Shown here: positions 18,987 to 28,113 of the stretch, one piece after another
Numbering within the stretch: the first letter of the stretch is position 1
How the letters are laid out: each line of letters begins with the position of its first letter
Assembly (NCBI GenBank): GCA_963700925.1
Contig: OY969553.1
Span: 3,162,001 to 3,226,000, forward strand
Length of the DNA stretch: 64,000 nucleotides
Source: CAWJMD01 sp963700925
GTDB taxonomy: Bacteria; Actinomycetota; Actinomycetes; Actinomycetales; CAWJMD01
Reading direction: 5' to 3'
Program-made: the position numbers and the translations under genes
The notes under the pieces: generated by a model
Seen by the model: only the letters and a program-made list of their open reading frames with translations
Database searches by the model: none
Told to the model about the DNA's origin: nothing

Positions 18987-18992
18987 ACTCTA
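18987..18992 (-). promoter_or_regulatory. -10 box of a leaderless deoC transcript
   Basis: TAGAGT on the minus strand, 6 nt before GTG 18980; no Shine-Dalgarno is present. Confidence 0.6.
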
Positions 18993-19137
18993 GACCCGGG
19001 CTGAGCTTCCCGAACCGGCCGAAGGGCGACTCCATCTCCACACGCGGTCGGCACGGCGAGCTCATTGACGCGTCGCATTGAACGGCGGACACTTCAGCCA
19101 AGGCGTCCGATGACGCGGCGGGCGGAGGGGGAACGCT

Positions 19138-20301
19138 ATGCGCTTGAGCACAAAGTCGGCCCGCATCGTCTTGGCGGTGAGCATCGTCGCAGCTGCTGCT
19201 CTCGTGACACCCGCATCCGCGGCGGCGCCCCCCGACACGGCACCAAGTGGCGCTCCAAGCGCTGCCGACCGGCTCAGCGAAGCTGAGCTTCAAGACCTCA
19301 CTCGAATCGCAGAACAGAACCAGATCTCCCTGGAAGACGCGATCGCTAAGTACAGCTGGCAAGACGACTTCGCGGATGCCGTCAAGACCGTGAGCGAGAA
19401 GTTCCGTGACGAGTTCGCGGGCGCCTCGATCGAACCGACAGGCGGCTGGGTCGCCTTCAAGTCCGACGTGCCCCCCGGGGCAGCCATCGCCTTCGCCAGG
19501 CTCGAGGCCCCGGTCAAACTCGAAGGCTCGCGCGGCTACAGTGAGCTGGAACTTGCAGACGCGATCAACCGAGTGCACTTCGACCTGGCGAGCCGCATCC
19601 CCGTGGGAACGCCGGTCGTCTCGTCCTATGACGTCCGGTCGGGGCGAATCACCTCAGAAGTCGCCGGACTGCCAGCAACCCTGCTTCGAGATTTCGGCGC
19701 CAGCCTCACACGCCAGGCAGGGCATCCGGTGACGGTCACCCCACGGCCGGTGGCCATGGGCGGCGACACCATCTACGGAGGCGGAACCCTCACCACCTGT
19801 ACCGCCGGCTTTTCTGTCATCAGCTCCGGCGGCACCTACGGCATCACCACGGCCGGCCACTGCGGCAACACGCAAGCCTATGAAGGACGTGCCCTCACCT
19901 ACCGGGCAGAACATGCCGGCGCCCTCGGTGACATGCAATGGCACACGAGCAGCCTCGAGACAGAGGCCGACGACTTCTACTATGACACCGGCGTCCGTCG
20001 CGACGTCGCCGCCCAAGGCAATCCCGTCGTCGGCTAAACCTTGTGCCGCTACGGCAAGACCACCGGCGCACGCTGCGACCAGGTCCGAGCCAACAATTCC
20101 TGCCGCGGCACGATCTGCCACCTCACGCTCATGCAGAACCGATACGCCGACAGCGGCGACAGTGGCGGGCCCTGGTACTACGGGAACAGCGCCTACGGCG
20201 TCCACAGCGGCTACGTGCTGGCCTCGTTCAAGTACCGCGACCAGTTCACCCCGATGATGTACGCCGACGACAGCCTCAACGTCTATCTCAGGACCAGTTG
20301 A
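19138..20301 (+). pseudogene. Secreted S1-family serine protease with an in-frame stop
   Basis: The frame starts at ATG 19138 after GGAGGGGGAA and codes a signal peptide (charged start, IVLAVSIVAAAALV, ending near ASAAA), a long propeptide and an alpha-lytic/streptogrisin-like protease domain. His is in ITTAGHCGN (codon 241) and the Asp is probably in ALGDMQWH. Codon 300 is TAA (20035-20037), then the same frame continues to 20301 with TLCRYGKTTG and the catalytic Ser in DSGDSGGPWYY (codon 342). The stop sits where Gln is expected (CAA to TAA would do it). The truncated protein lacks the nucleophile and should be inactive. It could instead be a sequencing error. Codon use is less GC-biased than in neighbouring genes, hinting at a different origin. 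Confidence 0.8.
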
Positions 20302-20516
20302 TGACGCGTGTCTGGGCAGTGCTCATCAGCATCATCGCTGGCATGCTGGTCGGCCTGTTGCTCTTCCCAGTCATGGGCGACTCGCGCGGAAGCCTCTCAG
20401 TCGTCGGCAACCGAGTGCCCTCCAGCAACAGTCTTGTCGCCGTCCTGGCCGCCACCGTCACAGCAGCAATCGTCTGGATCGCACTGCACCAACTCGCCGC
20501 ACGACGTCGACGCTGA
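20301..20516 (+). CDS. Small two-helix membrane protein
   Basis: 71 residues, ATG overlapping the TGA of the protease frame (TGATG), so it was translationally coupled to the protease. Two hydrophobic segments are seen (VWAVLISIIAGMLVGLLLF and LVAVLAATVTAAIVWIAL) with an Arg-rich tail RRRR inside. No family recognised. If the stop in the protease gene is real, coupling would be weakened. Confidence 0.55.
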   Translation: MTRVWAVLISIIAGMLVGLLLFPVMGDSRGSLSVVGNRVPSSNSLVAVLAATVTAAIVWIALHQLAARRRR

Positions 20517-20750
20517 CGAATCATCGCCAAACCGGTCAATCCGACCTTGAGCCAGGCGGAGAGCACGGCTAGCACCCCCAAGTCCCTGGGTCGCTAGCAA
20601 CTTCGCCGGCGAACTGGCACTGGCCGGATCTCGCCGTGGTCGTCGGGGGTGGGGTGGCGCTTCGACACCGGGGTGGCGCTGCTTGGCGGCTGAGGCCGGT
20701 CCAGGGACACGGCGAAACCCCACGGTGCGGAGCCGTGCGAGGATGCGCCG

Positions 20751-21395
20751 ATGGGTTCCTCGGACGTTGGCGCGGTCATGCTGCGGCCGACCGCCGTCCG
20801 GGTGCTGGCGGCCTTGACCTGGGTGCTGATGGCCCTCTACCTGGGCTGGACGTTGCTCGCCGACCCGCCCGCCGGTCTGCGGTTCGCACCGGTGGCCGCG
20901 CTGGTGTCGGCCGTCGTGTACGCCATGTTCTGGCGCCCTGGCGTGGCGGTGGACGACGACTCGGTGACCCTGGTGAACGTGCTGCGTGACATCCGCATCC
21001 CCTTCTCACAGATGCGGTCGGTGCAGACGCGCTACGCGATGCAGGTCGAGACGACGGGACGTACCTACACCGCATGGGCGGCTCCCGCGCCAGGCCGCAC
21101 CAGCTCGATGTCGCTGTCGCGGCGCGAGGCCGTGGGGGTCGAGCTACTGGGAGCGGACCTGAAGCAGGGAGTGAGCGCGAGCGCGGCGCCCAACACCGAC
21201 TCCGGCGCTGCGGCGATGCTGGTGCGACATCGCTGGGCCCTCTACGACGAGAGAGTGGCGGAGCAGGCGGGCTCAGGTGATGGCTCCGCCCCCGCTGAGG
21301 CTCTCGGCGAGCCGGTCACGGCGCGCTGGGCCATCGGCGTGGTGGCGGCGCTGGTCGTTTGTGCCGCCGCGTCGGCCCTGACTTTGCTGCTCTGA
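20751..21395 (+). CDS. PH-domain membrane protein (bacterial PH type)
   Basis: 214 residues. Two N-terminal helices (VLAALTWVLMALYLGWTLLA, FAPVAALVSAVVYAMFW) are followed by a soluble region VAVDDDSVTLVNVLRDIRIPFSQMRSVQTRY, the pattern of the small bacterial PH-like domain, and a C-terminal helix WAIGVVAALVVCAAASALTLLL. Function unknown; family members are membrane proteins of unclear role. GAGGA is positioned before ATG 20751. The gap 20517-20750 upstream shows no gene or clear signal. Convergent with the phosphomannomutase gene 10 bp downstream. Confidence 0.72.
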   Translation: MGSSDVGAVMLRPTAVRVLAALTWVLMALYLGWTLLADPPAGLRFAPVAALVSAVVYAMFWRPGVAVDDDSVTLVNVLRDIRIPFSQMRSVQTRYAMQVETTGRTYTAWAAPAPGRTSSMSLSRREAVGVELLGADLKQGVSASAAPNTDSGAAAMLVRHRWALYDERVAEQAGSGDGSAPAEALGEPVTARWAIGVVAALVVCAAASALTLLL

Positions 21396-21405
21396 GTCGA
21401 CGCGC

Positions 21406-23121
21406 CTACTCCTGCAGGCCGGTCGCCGCTGCCACGTCGGTCCGCAGGAGTCCGAGCCTGCGGGCCGCCTCACGGCGAGCGGCCGCGACGTCGCCGTCCT
21501 CCACCGGCACGACGACCTCGAGGTAGGCCTTCAGCTTCGGCTCTGTCCCTGACGGACGGACGACGACCCGGTCGCCGGCCGCCGTGCGGTAGCGCAGCCC
21601 GTCGGTGGGCGGGAGCCCGTCCGCTCCGAGCGAGAGGTCGACGGCCTCGGTGACCTCGGACCCGGCGAGGGAACGGGGCGGCTCGGTGCGCAGCCGAACC
21701 ATCGCGGCGCCGATCAGGGAGAGGTCGTCCACGCGCACCGACAGCTGGTCGGTCGCGTGCAGGCCGTGGGTGCGGGCCAGGTCGTCGAGCGCGTCGAGCA
21801 GCGAGCGCCCGTCGGCCTTGAGGGCGGCAGCGAGCTCGGCGACCACCACGGCTGCGCTGACGCCGTCCTTGTCTCGCACGCGTTCCGGGTCGACGCAGTA
21901 GCCCAGGGCCTCCTCGTACCCGAACAGCAGGCCGGGCTCGCGCGAGATCCACTTGAAACCCGTCAGGGTCTGCGCGTGCCCGAGGCCGTGGGCCGACGCG
22001 ATGCGGGCCAGCAGCTGCGACGAGACGATCGAGCAGGCCAGCATCGAGCCGGGGCTAACCGGGCGGCCACCGGAGCGGGTCGCCAGGTGCTCGCCCAGCA
22101 GCGCACCCACCTCGTCGCCGCGCAGCATCCGCCACCCGTCCGTGTCGGACGGCCCCTGAGGGTCGTGGACGGCCACCGCGCACCGGTCGGCGTCCGGGTC
22201 GTTGGCGATCACGAGGTCCGCGTGCCGGGACCGTGCCGCGGCCAGCGCCAGGTCGATCGCGCCGGGCTCCTCGGGGTTGGGAAATTCGACCGTGGGAAAC
22301 GCGCCGTCGGGCGCGGCCTGCTCGGGGACGAGGTACGTGTCGGTGAAACCCGCACGCCTCAAGGCCTCTTCGACGGTGGCCCCCCCGACCCCGTGCAGCG
22401 GAGTGAGGACGATCGACAGGCTGCGTGGCCCCCCGGGAATGGCCGCGGCCGCGGCGCCGTCGAGGTACTGGTCGTGCACGTCGTCCCCCAGAACCCGCCA
22501 GCCATCGGCTGGTCGGGGCACGGTGTCGAGAGCGCCCACCCCGGCGATGCGCGCCGCGATCGCGGCATCCGCCGGCGGCACGATCTGGGCCCCTTCCTCA
22601 CCGGGCCCACCGAGGTAGACCTTGTAGCCGTTGTCCTGGGGCGGGTTGTGGCTGGCCGTCACCATCACGCCCGCGTCGGCCTTCAGGGAGCGGACCGCGA
22701 AAGCCAGCACGGGGGTCGGCAGGGGAGCCGGCAGCACCAGCGCCTCGATGCCTGCGCCCGTCATCACGGCGGCGGTGTCGGTCGCGAAGACGTCGGAGTT
22801 GCGACGTGCGTCGTAGCCGATCACGACACGCGGACGGTCAAGGCCGGTGGTCGGGCCGCGGTGGTTCACGTACGCGGCGAGGCCCGCTGCTGCCCGGATC
22901 ACGACCACGCGGTTCATGCGGTTCGGACCCGCACCGAGGGCGCCCCGCAGGCCTGCCGTGCCGAACTGGAGGGTGCCCGCGAACCGGTCGGCCAGGTCGT
23001 CGGTCGCCGCGCTGTCGCCCGACTCGACGGCCGCGATCACCCCCCTCAGCTCGTCGACCGTCTGCGCGTCGGGGTCGTCGGCGAGCCAGGCACCGGCTTC
23101 GGCCAGGAGGCTGTCGCTCAT
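21406..23121 (-). CDS. Phosphomannomutase/phosphoglucomutase-type enzyme, probable phosphopentomutase role
   Basis: 571-residue alpha-D-phosphohexomutase. All active-site loops are visible: VTASHNPPQDNGYKVY (phosphoserine), NDPDADRCAV (metal), GYEEALGYCVD (sugar) and VVRPSGTEPKLKAY (phosphate). Length and motif spelling match the PGM2-like subgroup, which acts on hexose and pentose 1-phosphates. Its start overlaps the stop of the purine nucleoside phosphorylase gene by 4 nt (ATGA), so it most likely converts the (deoxy)ribose 1-phosphate made by PNP and DeoA to the 5-phosphate used by DeoC. In M. tuberculosis the corresponding gene is pmmB, beside deoD. Confidence 0.92.
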   Translation of the reverse strand: MSDSLLAEAGAWLADDPDAQTVDELRGVIAAVESGDSAATDDLADRFAGTLQFGTAGLRGALGAGPNRMNRVVVIRAAAGLAAYVNHRGPTTGLDRPRVVIGYDARRNSDVFATDTAAVMTGAGIEALVLPAPLPTPVLAFAVRSLKADAGVMVTASHNPPQDNGYKVYLGGPGEEGAQIVPPADAAIAARIAGVGALDTVPRPADGWRVLGDDVHDQYLDGAAAAAIPGGPRSLSIVLTPLHGVGGATVEEALRRAGFTDTYLVPEQAAPDGAFPTVEFPNPEEPGAIDLALAAARSRHADLVIANDPDADRCAVAVHDPQGPSDTDGWRMLRGDEVGALLGEHLATRSGGRPVSPGSMLACSIVSSQLLARIASAHGLGHAQTLTGFKWISREPGLLFGYEEALGYCVDPERVRDKDGVSAAVVVAELAAALKADGRSLLDALDDLARTHGLHATDQLSVRVDDLSLIGAAMVRLRTEPPRSLAGSEVTEAVDLSLGADGLPPTDGLRYRTAAGDRVVVRPSGTEPKLKAYLEVVVPVEDGDVAAARREAARRLGLLRTDVAAATGLQE

Positions 23122-23981
23122 TGCGACGCGATCCGGCGGGTCACCTCGGCCAGCAGGGCGCCGATCCGTCCGGAGGCCGCCTGCCCCGCCTCGAGCACCT
23201 CGCTGTGGTCGAGCGGCTCGGGGCTGATGCCGGCCGCCAGGTTGGTGACGAGCGAGATGCCCAGCACCTTCATCCCAGCGGCGCGGGCGGCGATCGCCTC
23301 CAGGGTGGTCGACATGCCGATCAGGTCGGCGCCGATGGTCGTGGCCATCCTGATCTCGGCGGGCGTCTCGTAGTGGGGCCCCGGGAACTGGGCGTAGACG
23401 CCCTCGGGCAGCTCGGGATCGACCTCGCGCGCCACCGCACGCAGGTCGGCGGAGTAGAGGTCGGTCAGGTCAACGAAGGTCGCCCCCTCGAGCGGCGACG
23501 TCGCGGTCAGGTTGAGGTGGTCGCTGATCAGCACCGGAGTGCCCGGTGCCCACGCCGGGTTCGTCGTTCCGCACCCGTTGGTGATGACGATGGTGTGGCA
23601 CCCGGCGGCGGCGGCAGTGCGCACACCGTGCACGACCTGGCGCACCCCCCGTCCCTCGTAGAGGTGTGTTCTTGCCCCGAGGACCAGTGCACGAGAACCG
23701 GTTTCACCGACGCCGACCGACCGCAGCGTGCCGACGTGGCCCACCACCGCCGGCTTGTGGAATCCCGGCACCTCGTCGGCGGGCACCTCTGCCAGGGTCT
23801 CTCCGAGCAGGTCGGCGGCCGTGGCCCAGCCCGAGCCCAGCACGAGCGCGATCTCGTGGCTGTCGGCGCCGGTCCGCTCGGCGACGACAGCGGCTGCAGC
23901 GTGCGCGGCGGCCTGCGGTCCGTCGATGAACAGGTCACTGGTGGGCGCGCGGTGACTCGGTGCGGTGCGTTCGGTGGTCAT
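23118..23981 (-). CDS. Purine-nucleoside phosphorylase
   Basis: 287-residue trimeric-type purine nucleoside phosphorylase (PunA/DeoD of mycobacteria), splitting (deoxy)inosine and (deoxy)guanosine with phosphate. Signs are ALVLGSGW near the N-terminus, RTHLYEGRGVRQVVHGVRT, ITNGCGTTN, LISDHLNLTATSPLEG and ETPAEIRMATTIGADLIGMS. ATG 23981 is chosen because a TANNNT box (TATCCT) sits 6 nt before it and the sequence upstream of it is not conserved. Forms an operon with the mutase (4-nt overlap). Confidence 0.94.
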   Translation of the reverse strand: MTTERTAPSHRAPTSDLFIDGPQAAAHAAAAVVAERTGADSHEIALVLGSGWATAADLLGETLAEVPADEVPGFHKPAVVGHVGTLRSVGVGETGSRALVLGARTHLYEGRGVRQVVHGVRTAAAAGCHTIVITNGCGTTNPAWAPGTPVLISDHLNLTATSPLEGATFVDLTDLYSADLRAVAREVDPELPEGVYAQFPGPHYETPAEIRMATTIGADLIGMSTTLEAIAARAAGMKVLGISLVTNLAAGISPEPLDHSEVLEAGQAASGRIGALLAEVTRRIASQ

Positions 23982-23987
23982 TCGCGG

Positions 23988-23993
23988 AGGATA
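23988..23993 (-). promoter_or_regulatory. -10 box of a leaderless PNP transcript
   Basis: TATCCT on the minus strand, 6 nt before ATG 23981; no Shine-Dalgarno. Confidence 0.6.
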
Positions 23994-24006
23994 GCCACCG
24001 ACAGGG

Positions 24007-24450
24007 CTAGCGACAGGGCAGGCGGCGCAGCCGGGCAACGTAATCGTCGGGGGCACCAGCCGCCTCGGCGGCGTCGGCCAGCATCCCGATGTAGTTCGCG
24101 CTCGGCAGGCCGCCCTCGTAGTCGTCCAGCACGTAGGCCCAGGTGACGACCTGCCCCTCGAGGGTGTCCACCCGGACCCGCACCTTGCGGTACAGGCCGA
24201 TGCCGACGCCCTCCCACTCGTCCAGGTGCTTCTCGTCGGCCTCCGTCAGGTCGTACACGGCGACGTACACGGCATGGTCGGGCGCGCCCTGCACCACCGT
24301 CGCCAGCGCGCCGTCCCAGCCACGCTCCTCACCGCCGAACGTCAGGCGCCAGCCGCGCAGCCACCCCGTGTCGTACAAGGGGGAGTGAGGGGCGCGCCGC
24401 ACCATCTGTTCAGGGTGCATGTTCGACGCGTAGGCCGAGTAGAGAGCCAC
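24007..24450 (-). CDS. Gamma-glutamylcyclotransferase-like protein
   Basis: 147 residues. The N-terminal YSAYASNMHPEQM corresponds to the YGSN-type substrate loop of the gamma-glutamylcyclotransferase fold; further family-like parts are RLTFGGEERGWDGALATV and VYDLTEADEKHLDEWEGVG with the conserved acidic residue. The fold acts on gamma-glutamyl amines or peptides, but many bacterial members are uncharacterised. GTG 24450 is chosen from the conserved beginning and a TACGCT box 8 nt upstream. It follows on the strand of PNP but is transcribed towards it, 25 nt away. Confidence 0.8.
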   Translation of the reverse strand: MALYSAYASNMHPEQMVRRAPHSPLYDTGWLRGWRLTFGGEERGWDGALATVVQGAPDHAVYVAVYDLTEADEKHLDEWEGVGIGLYRKVRVRVDTLEGQVVTWAYVLDDYEGGLPSANYIGMLADAAEAAGAPDDYVARLRRLPCR

Positions 24451-24458
24451 AGGTACTG

Positions 24459-24464
24459 AGCGTA
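24459..24464 (-). promoter_or_regulatory. -10 box before the cyclotransferase-like gene
   Basis: TACGCT on the minus strand, 8 nt before GTG 24450; a leaderless start is likely as no Shine-Dalgarno is seen. Confidence 0.5.
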
Positions 24465-24576
24465 GCCATCTGTGCGAGGGGCGGACGGGTGGCGCGCGGG
24501 CGGCGACGGCACGACAGTATGAGCCGCGGATCGACCGCAAGTGGGTCCTCATGAGCGAGTCTGGAGAGCAGAGCCG

Positions 24577-26106
24577 ATGAGTCAGCTGCCCGGGTCGGTA
24601 TCGGCCCCGCGGCCAGCCGCGCAGACGCAGAACGCGCCGTCGACGCCGGCCGAGATCAGGCCTGGTACACGGGTGGTCGTCGTGGGGGGAGGGCCAGGCG
24701 GTTACGAGGCGGCGCTGGTCGCCGCGCAGCTGGGCGCCCGGGTGAGCGTCGTGGAGCGGTCCGGCCTCGGTGGTTCGGCAGTGCTCACCGACGTGGTGCC
24801 GTCCAAGACCCTGATCGCGACTGCCGAGGTGATGACCCTCGTCGACGACTCGGTCGAGCTGGGAGTGCGTTTCCCGGGCCCGGCAGGGTCGGCAGGCCAG
24901 ACAGGCCAGACAGGCCAGACAGGCCAGACAGGCCCGGCCTCGCCTCGCGGCTCTGTGACGGTCGACCTGGGCAAGGTCAACGAGCGCGTACGCGCCCTCG
25001 CCAAGGCGCAGTCGCAGGACGTGCACCGCCGCCTCGAGGCAGAGGGAGTCAAGCTGCTCGCCGGCACGGGGCGGCTCGTCGGGCCCGAGCGCGTCGACGT
25101 CGAGCTCGCGGACGGCGAGACCCGGTCGCTCGAGGCCGATGTGGTGCTCGTCGCCACCGGGGCCCACCCGCGTGTGCTGCCCGACGCGATGCCCGACGGC
25201 GAGCGCATCCTGACGTGGACCCAGCTGTACCACCTGACGGAGCTGCCCGAGCGGCTCATCGTGGTGGGCTCGGGTGTGACCGGCGCCGAGTTCGCCTCTG
25301 CCTACGACGCTCTCGGCGCCGACGTCGTTCTCGTGTCGAGTCGCGACCGGGTTCTTCCGGGTGAGGACGCCGACGCCGCCGAGGTGATCGAGGAGGTCTT
25401 CGCACGGCGCGGCATGACGGTGATGTCGCGCTCGCGCGCAGCATCGGTGAAGCGGAACGGTGAAGGCGTCGTCGTGACCCTCTCCGACGGCAGAACGGTC
25501 GAGGGGTCGCACTGCCTGATGGCGGTCGGTTCGGTGCCGAACACGAACGGCATGGGTCTGGACGAGAGCGGCGTGCGCCTGTCGGACTCGGGCCACATCG
25601 AGGTCGACAAGGTGTCGCGTACCTCGGCGCGTGGTGTCTACGCGGCGGGCGACTGCACCGGGGTGCTGCCGCTGGCGTCGGTCGCCGCGATGCAGGGGCG
25701 GATCGCGATGTGGCACGCGCTCGGCGACGCCGTGGCGCCGCTCGAGCTGCGCACCGTGTCGGCGACCATCTTCACCGCGCCCGAGATCGCCACCGTCGGC
25801 TGGACGCAGGCACAGATCGAGTCGGGCGAGGCGCAGGGCGAGGTGGTCAAGCTGCCGCTGGCCGGCAACCCGCGCGCCAAGATGCAGGGCATCCACGATG
25901 GGTTCGTGAAGCTGTTCTGCCGCACCGGTTCCGGCACGGTGATCGGCGGCGTGGTCGTGGCGCCCCGCGCGTCCGAGCTGATCTTTCCCGTGACCCTGGC
26001 CGTCGAGCACCGGCTGACCGTCGACCAGGTCGCCCATGCGTTCACCGTGTACCCGTCGCTGTCGGGGTCGATCGCGGAGTCGGCGCGGCGCCTGCACCAC
26101 CACTGA
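24577..26106 (+). CDS. lpdA: LpdA-like NAD(P)H-quinone dehydrogenase (flavoprotein, no redox cysteines)
   Basis: 509-residue FAD protein of the disulfide reductase family. The first FAD motif is VVVGGGPGGYEAALVAAQLG, the NAD(P) motif is IVVGSGVTGAEFASAY, and the second FAD motif is GVYAAGDCTGVLPLASVA; a dimerisation domain ends with FTVYPSLSGSIAES. The CxxxxC redox site reads VLTDVVPSK, with no cysteine, so it cannot act as a dihydrolipoamide dehydrogenase. This matches mycobacterial LpdA (Rv3303c), a quinone reductase. A (Q-T-G) repeat insert lies around residues 105-119. ATG 24577 has GGAGAG upstream. Convergent with the biotin carboxylase gene. Confidence 0.88.
   Translation: MSQLPGSVSAPRPAAQTQNAPSTPAEIRPGTRVVVVGGGPGGYEAALVAAQLGARVSVVERSGLGGSAVLTDVVPSKTLIATAEVMTLVDDSVELGVRFPGPAGSAGQTGQTGQTGQTGPASPRGSVTVDLGKVNERVRALAKAQSQDVHRRLEAEGVKLLAGTGRLVGPERVDVELADGETRSLEADVVLVATGAHPRVLPDAMPDGERILTWTQLYHLTELPERLIVVGSGVTGAEFASAYDALGADVVLVSSRDRVLPGEDADAAEVIEEVFARRGMTVMSRSRAASVKRNGEGVVVTLSDGRTVEGSHCLMAVGSVPNTNGMGLDESGVRLSDSGHIEVDKVSRTSARGVYAAGDCTGVLPLASVAAMQGRIAMWHALGDAVAPLELRTVSATIFTAPEIATVGWTQAQIESGEAQGEVVKLPLAGNPRAKMQGIHDGFVKLFCRTGSGTVIGGVVVAPRASELIFPVTLAVEHRLTVDQVAHAFTVYPSLSGSIAESARRLHHH
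24888..24934 (+). repeat. 9-bp tandem repeat (ACAGGCCAG) inside lpdA
   Basis: Four to five units code Gln-Thr-Gly triplets. The unit is a multiple of three, so copy number changes leave the frame intact. Confidence 0.85.
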
Positions 26107-26131
26107 CCCCGGCCGAAGAGAGGGGTGTGGG

Positions 26132-27955
26132 TCAGGCGTCCTTGATCTCGCAGACCACGGCGCCGGACGCGACGGTGGCGCCGACCTCGGCGGTGAGTCC
26201 CGAGACGACACCGGCGCGGTGCGCCAGCAGGGGCTGTTCCATCTTCATGGCCTCGAGCACGACCACCAGGTCTCCCTCGGCGACCGTGGCGCCCTCCTCG
26301 ACGGCGATCTTGACGATGGTGCCCTGCATCGGCGAGGTGAGAGAGTCGCCCGACGCGGCGGCGCCGCCCTTCTTGGCGCCCGACCGCTTCGGTGCTTTCG
26401 GACGTCCGACAGCAGCACCTACACCGCCACCGCCGAGGGCGAAGCCGGCCGGCAGCACCACCTCGAGGCGCTTGCCGCCCACCTCGACGACCACGGTCTG
26501 CTTGGCGCCAGATGGCAGACCGGACACCGTGTCGACGTCCGCGACCGCGCCGGCCCAGGGCGCGATCTGGTTGTCGAACTCGGTCTCGATCCAGCGGGTG
26601 TGCACGCTGAACGGCGTTCCCTCGGCGGGCGCGAACGCGGGGTCAGCGACGACGGCGCGGTGGAACGGCAGGACCGTCGGCATGCCCTCGACGACGAACT
26701 CGCCCAGGGCTCTGCGCGAGCGCTCGAGGGCCTGCTGGCGGGTCGCGCCGGTGACGACGAGCTTGGCGAGCATCGAGTCGAACGCGCCGCCGATCACGTC
26801 TCCGGCGACGACCCCCGAGTCGATGCGGACGCCCGGGCCGGTGGGCGGAACGAACTCCGACACCGCACCAGGTGCCGGCAGGAAGTTGCGTCCCGCGTCC
26901 TCGCCGTTGATGCGGAACTCGAACGAGTGCCCCCGGATTGCGGGGTCGTCATAGCCGAGCGCCTCACCGGCGGCGATGCGGAACTGCTCGCGCACGAGGT
27001 CGATTCCCGTGACCTCCTCGGTGACGGGGTGCTCGACCTGCAGGCGGGTGTTGACCTCGAGGAACGAGATCGTGCCGTCCTGGCCGACGAGGAACTCGCA
27101 GGTGCCGGCTCCCGTGTACCCGGCCTCGGCGAGGATCGCCTTCGACGCCCGGTACAGCTCGGCGTTCTGCTCGTCCGACAGGAAGGGCGCGGGCGCCTCC
27201 TCGACCAGCTTCTGGTGACGTCGCTGCAGTGAGCAGTCGCGCGTCGACACGACCACGACGTTGCCGTGCGTGTCGGCGAGGCACTGCGTCTCTACGTGAC
27301 GGGGCTTGTCGAGGTACTTCTCGACGAAGCACTCGCCCCGTCCGAACGCTGAAACCGCTTCTCGCACAGCGGAGTCGAAGAGCTCGGCGATCTCGTCGCG
27401 CTCGCGGGCGACCTTGAGGCCACGCCCGCCGCCGCCGTACGCCGCCTTGATGGCGATCGGCAGGCCGTACTCGTCGGCGAAGGCGACGACCTCGTCGGCG
27501 CCACCGACGGGCTCCTTGGTTCCGGCCACGAGTGGTGCTCCGGCGCGCTCGGCGATGTGACGTGCCTTGACCTTGTCTCCGAGCGAGTCGATCGCGGCGG
27601 GCGACGGTCCGATCCAGGTCAGGCCGGCGTCGATGACCGCCTGGGCGAACGATGCGTTCTCGGCGAGGAACCCGTAGCCGGGGTGCACGGCGTCGGCGCC
27701 GGCCTTGGCGGCGACGGAGAGCAGCTTCTCCTGAACCAGGTACGAGTCACCGGGCGTGGAACCGCCCAGGGCGTAGGCCTCGTCGGCGACCTTGACGTGC
27801 AGCGCGTCGGCGTCCGGCTCTGCGTAGACCGCCACCGAGACGATTCCCGAGTCCTTCGCAGCACGGGCGATGCGTACCGCGATCTCGCCGCGGTTGGCGA
27901 TCAGGACCTTCGTGATCGGTCGGGGAGTGGTGCTGCCCTGCTGCTGGTCTGCCAC
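26132..27955 (-). CDS. Acyl-CoA carboxylase alpha subunit (biotin carboxylase + biotin carrier)
   Basis: 607-residue AccA3/PccA-type subunit. Biotin carboxylase part: [20 protein letters not shown], the ATP-grasp loop [15 protein letters not shown], and [20 protein letters not shown]. The C-terminal biotinyl domain has [10 protein letters not shown], with the biotinylated Lys near residue 571. It carboxylates biotin for partner carboxyltransferases; in this window these can be the subunits at 29776-31326 and 35778-37445 (with epsilon). GTG 27955 is chosen as GAGGAC is well placed before it; an in-frame ATG at 27991 lies inside a tandem repeat and has no ribosome-binding site. Likely substrate range: acetyl-, propionyl- and longer acyl-CoA, as for AccA3. 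Confidence 0.93.
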   Translation of the reverse strand: MADQQQGSTTPRPITKVLIANRGEIAVRIARAAKDSGIVSVAVYAEPDADALHVKVADEAYALGGSTPGDSYLVQEKLLSVAAKAGADAVHPGYGFLAENASFAQAVIDAGLTWIGPSPAAIDSLGDKVKARHIAERAGAPLVAGTKEPVGGADEVVAFADEYGLPIAIKAAYGGGGRGLKVARERDEIAELFDSAVREAVSAFGRGECFVEKYLDKPRHVETQCLADTHGNVVVVSTRDCSLQRRHQKLVEEAPAPFLSDEQNAELYRASKAILAEAGYTGAGTCEFLVGQDGTISFLEVNTRLQVEHPVTEEVTGIDLVREQFRIAAGEALGYDDPAIRGHSFEFRINGEDAGRNFLPAPGAVSEFVPPTGPGVRIDSGVVAGDVIGGAFDSMLAKLVVTGATRQQALERSRRALGEFVVEGMPTVLPFHRAVVADPAFAPAEGTPFSVHTRWIETEFDNQIAPWAGAVADVDTVSGLPSGAKQTVVVEVGGKRLEVVLPAGFALGGGGVGAAVGRPKAPKRSGAKKGGAAASGDSLTSPMQGTIVKIAVEEGATVAEGDLVVVLEAMKMEQPLLAHRAGVVSGLTAEVGATVASGAVVCEIKDA

Positions 27956-27970
27956 GGTCGGTCCTCGCTG

Positions 27971-28033
27971 CTGGTCATCGGGGCTGGTCATCGGGGCTGG
28001 TCATCGGGCTGGTTTTCAGGACTGGTCATCGGG
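27971..28033 (-). repeat. 12-13-bp tandem repeats over the carboxylase start region
   Basis: Five units of CTGGTCATCGGG(G), one degenerate, end to end. On the minus strand each good unit carries an ATG (CCGATGACCAG). As most units are 13 bp, the ATGs fall in different frames; only the one at 27991 is in frame with the carboxylase. Confidence 0.8.
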
Positions 28034-28113
28034 CATTCCTGGTCTTCCCGCCGGGCGAGCCTAGCGGGGTGGGGTTGTTCGGCCGGGTGGGCTGTCGTCG
28101 CGCACACCGAACC

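Noticed and set aside
24451..26211. Long minus-strand extension upstream of the cyclotransferase-like gene
   Set aside because: It is antisense to lpdA; only the last 147 codons from GTG 24450 resemble a real protein.
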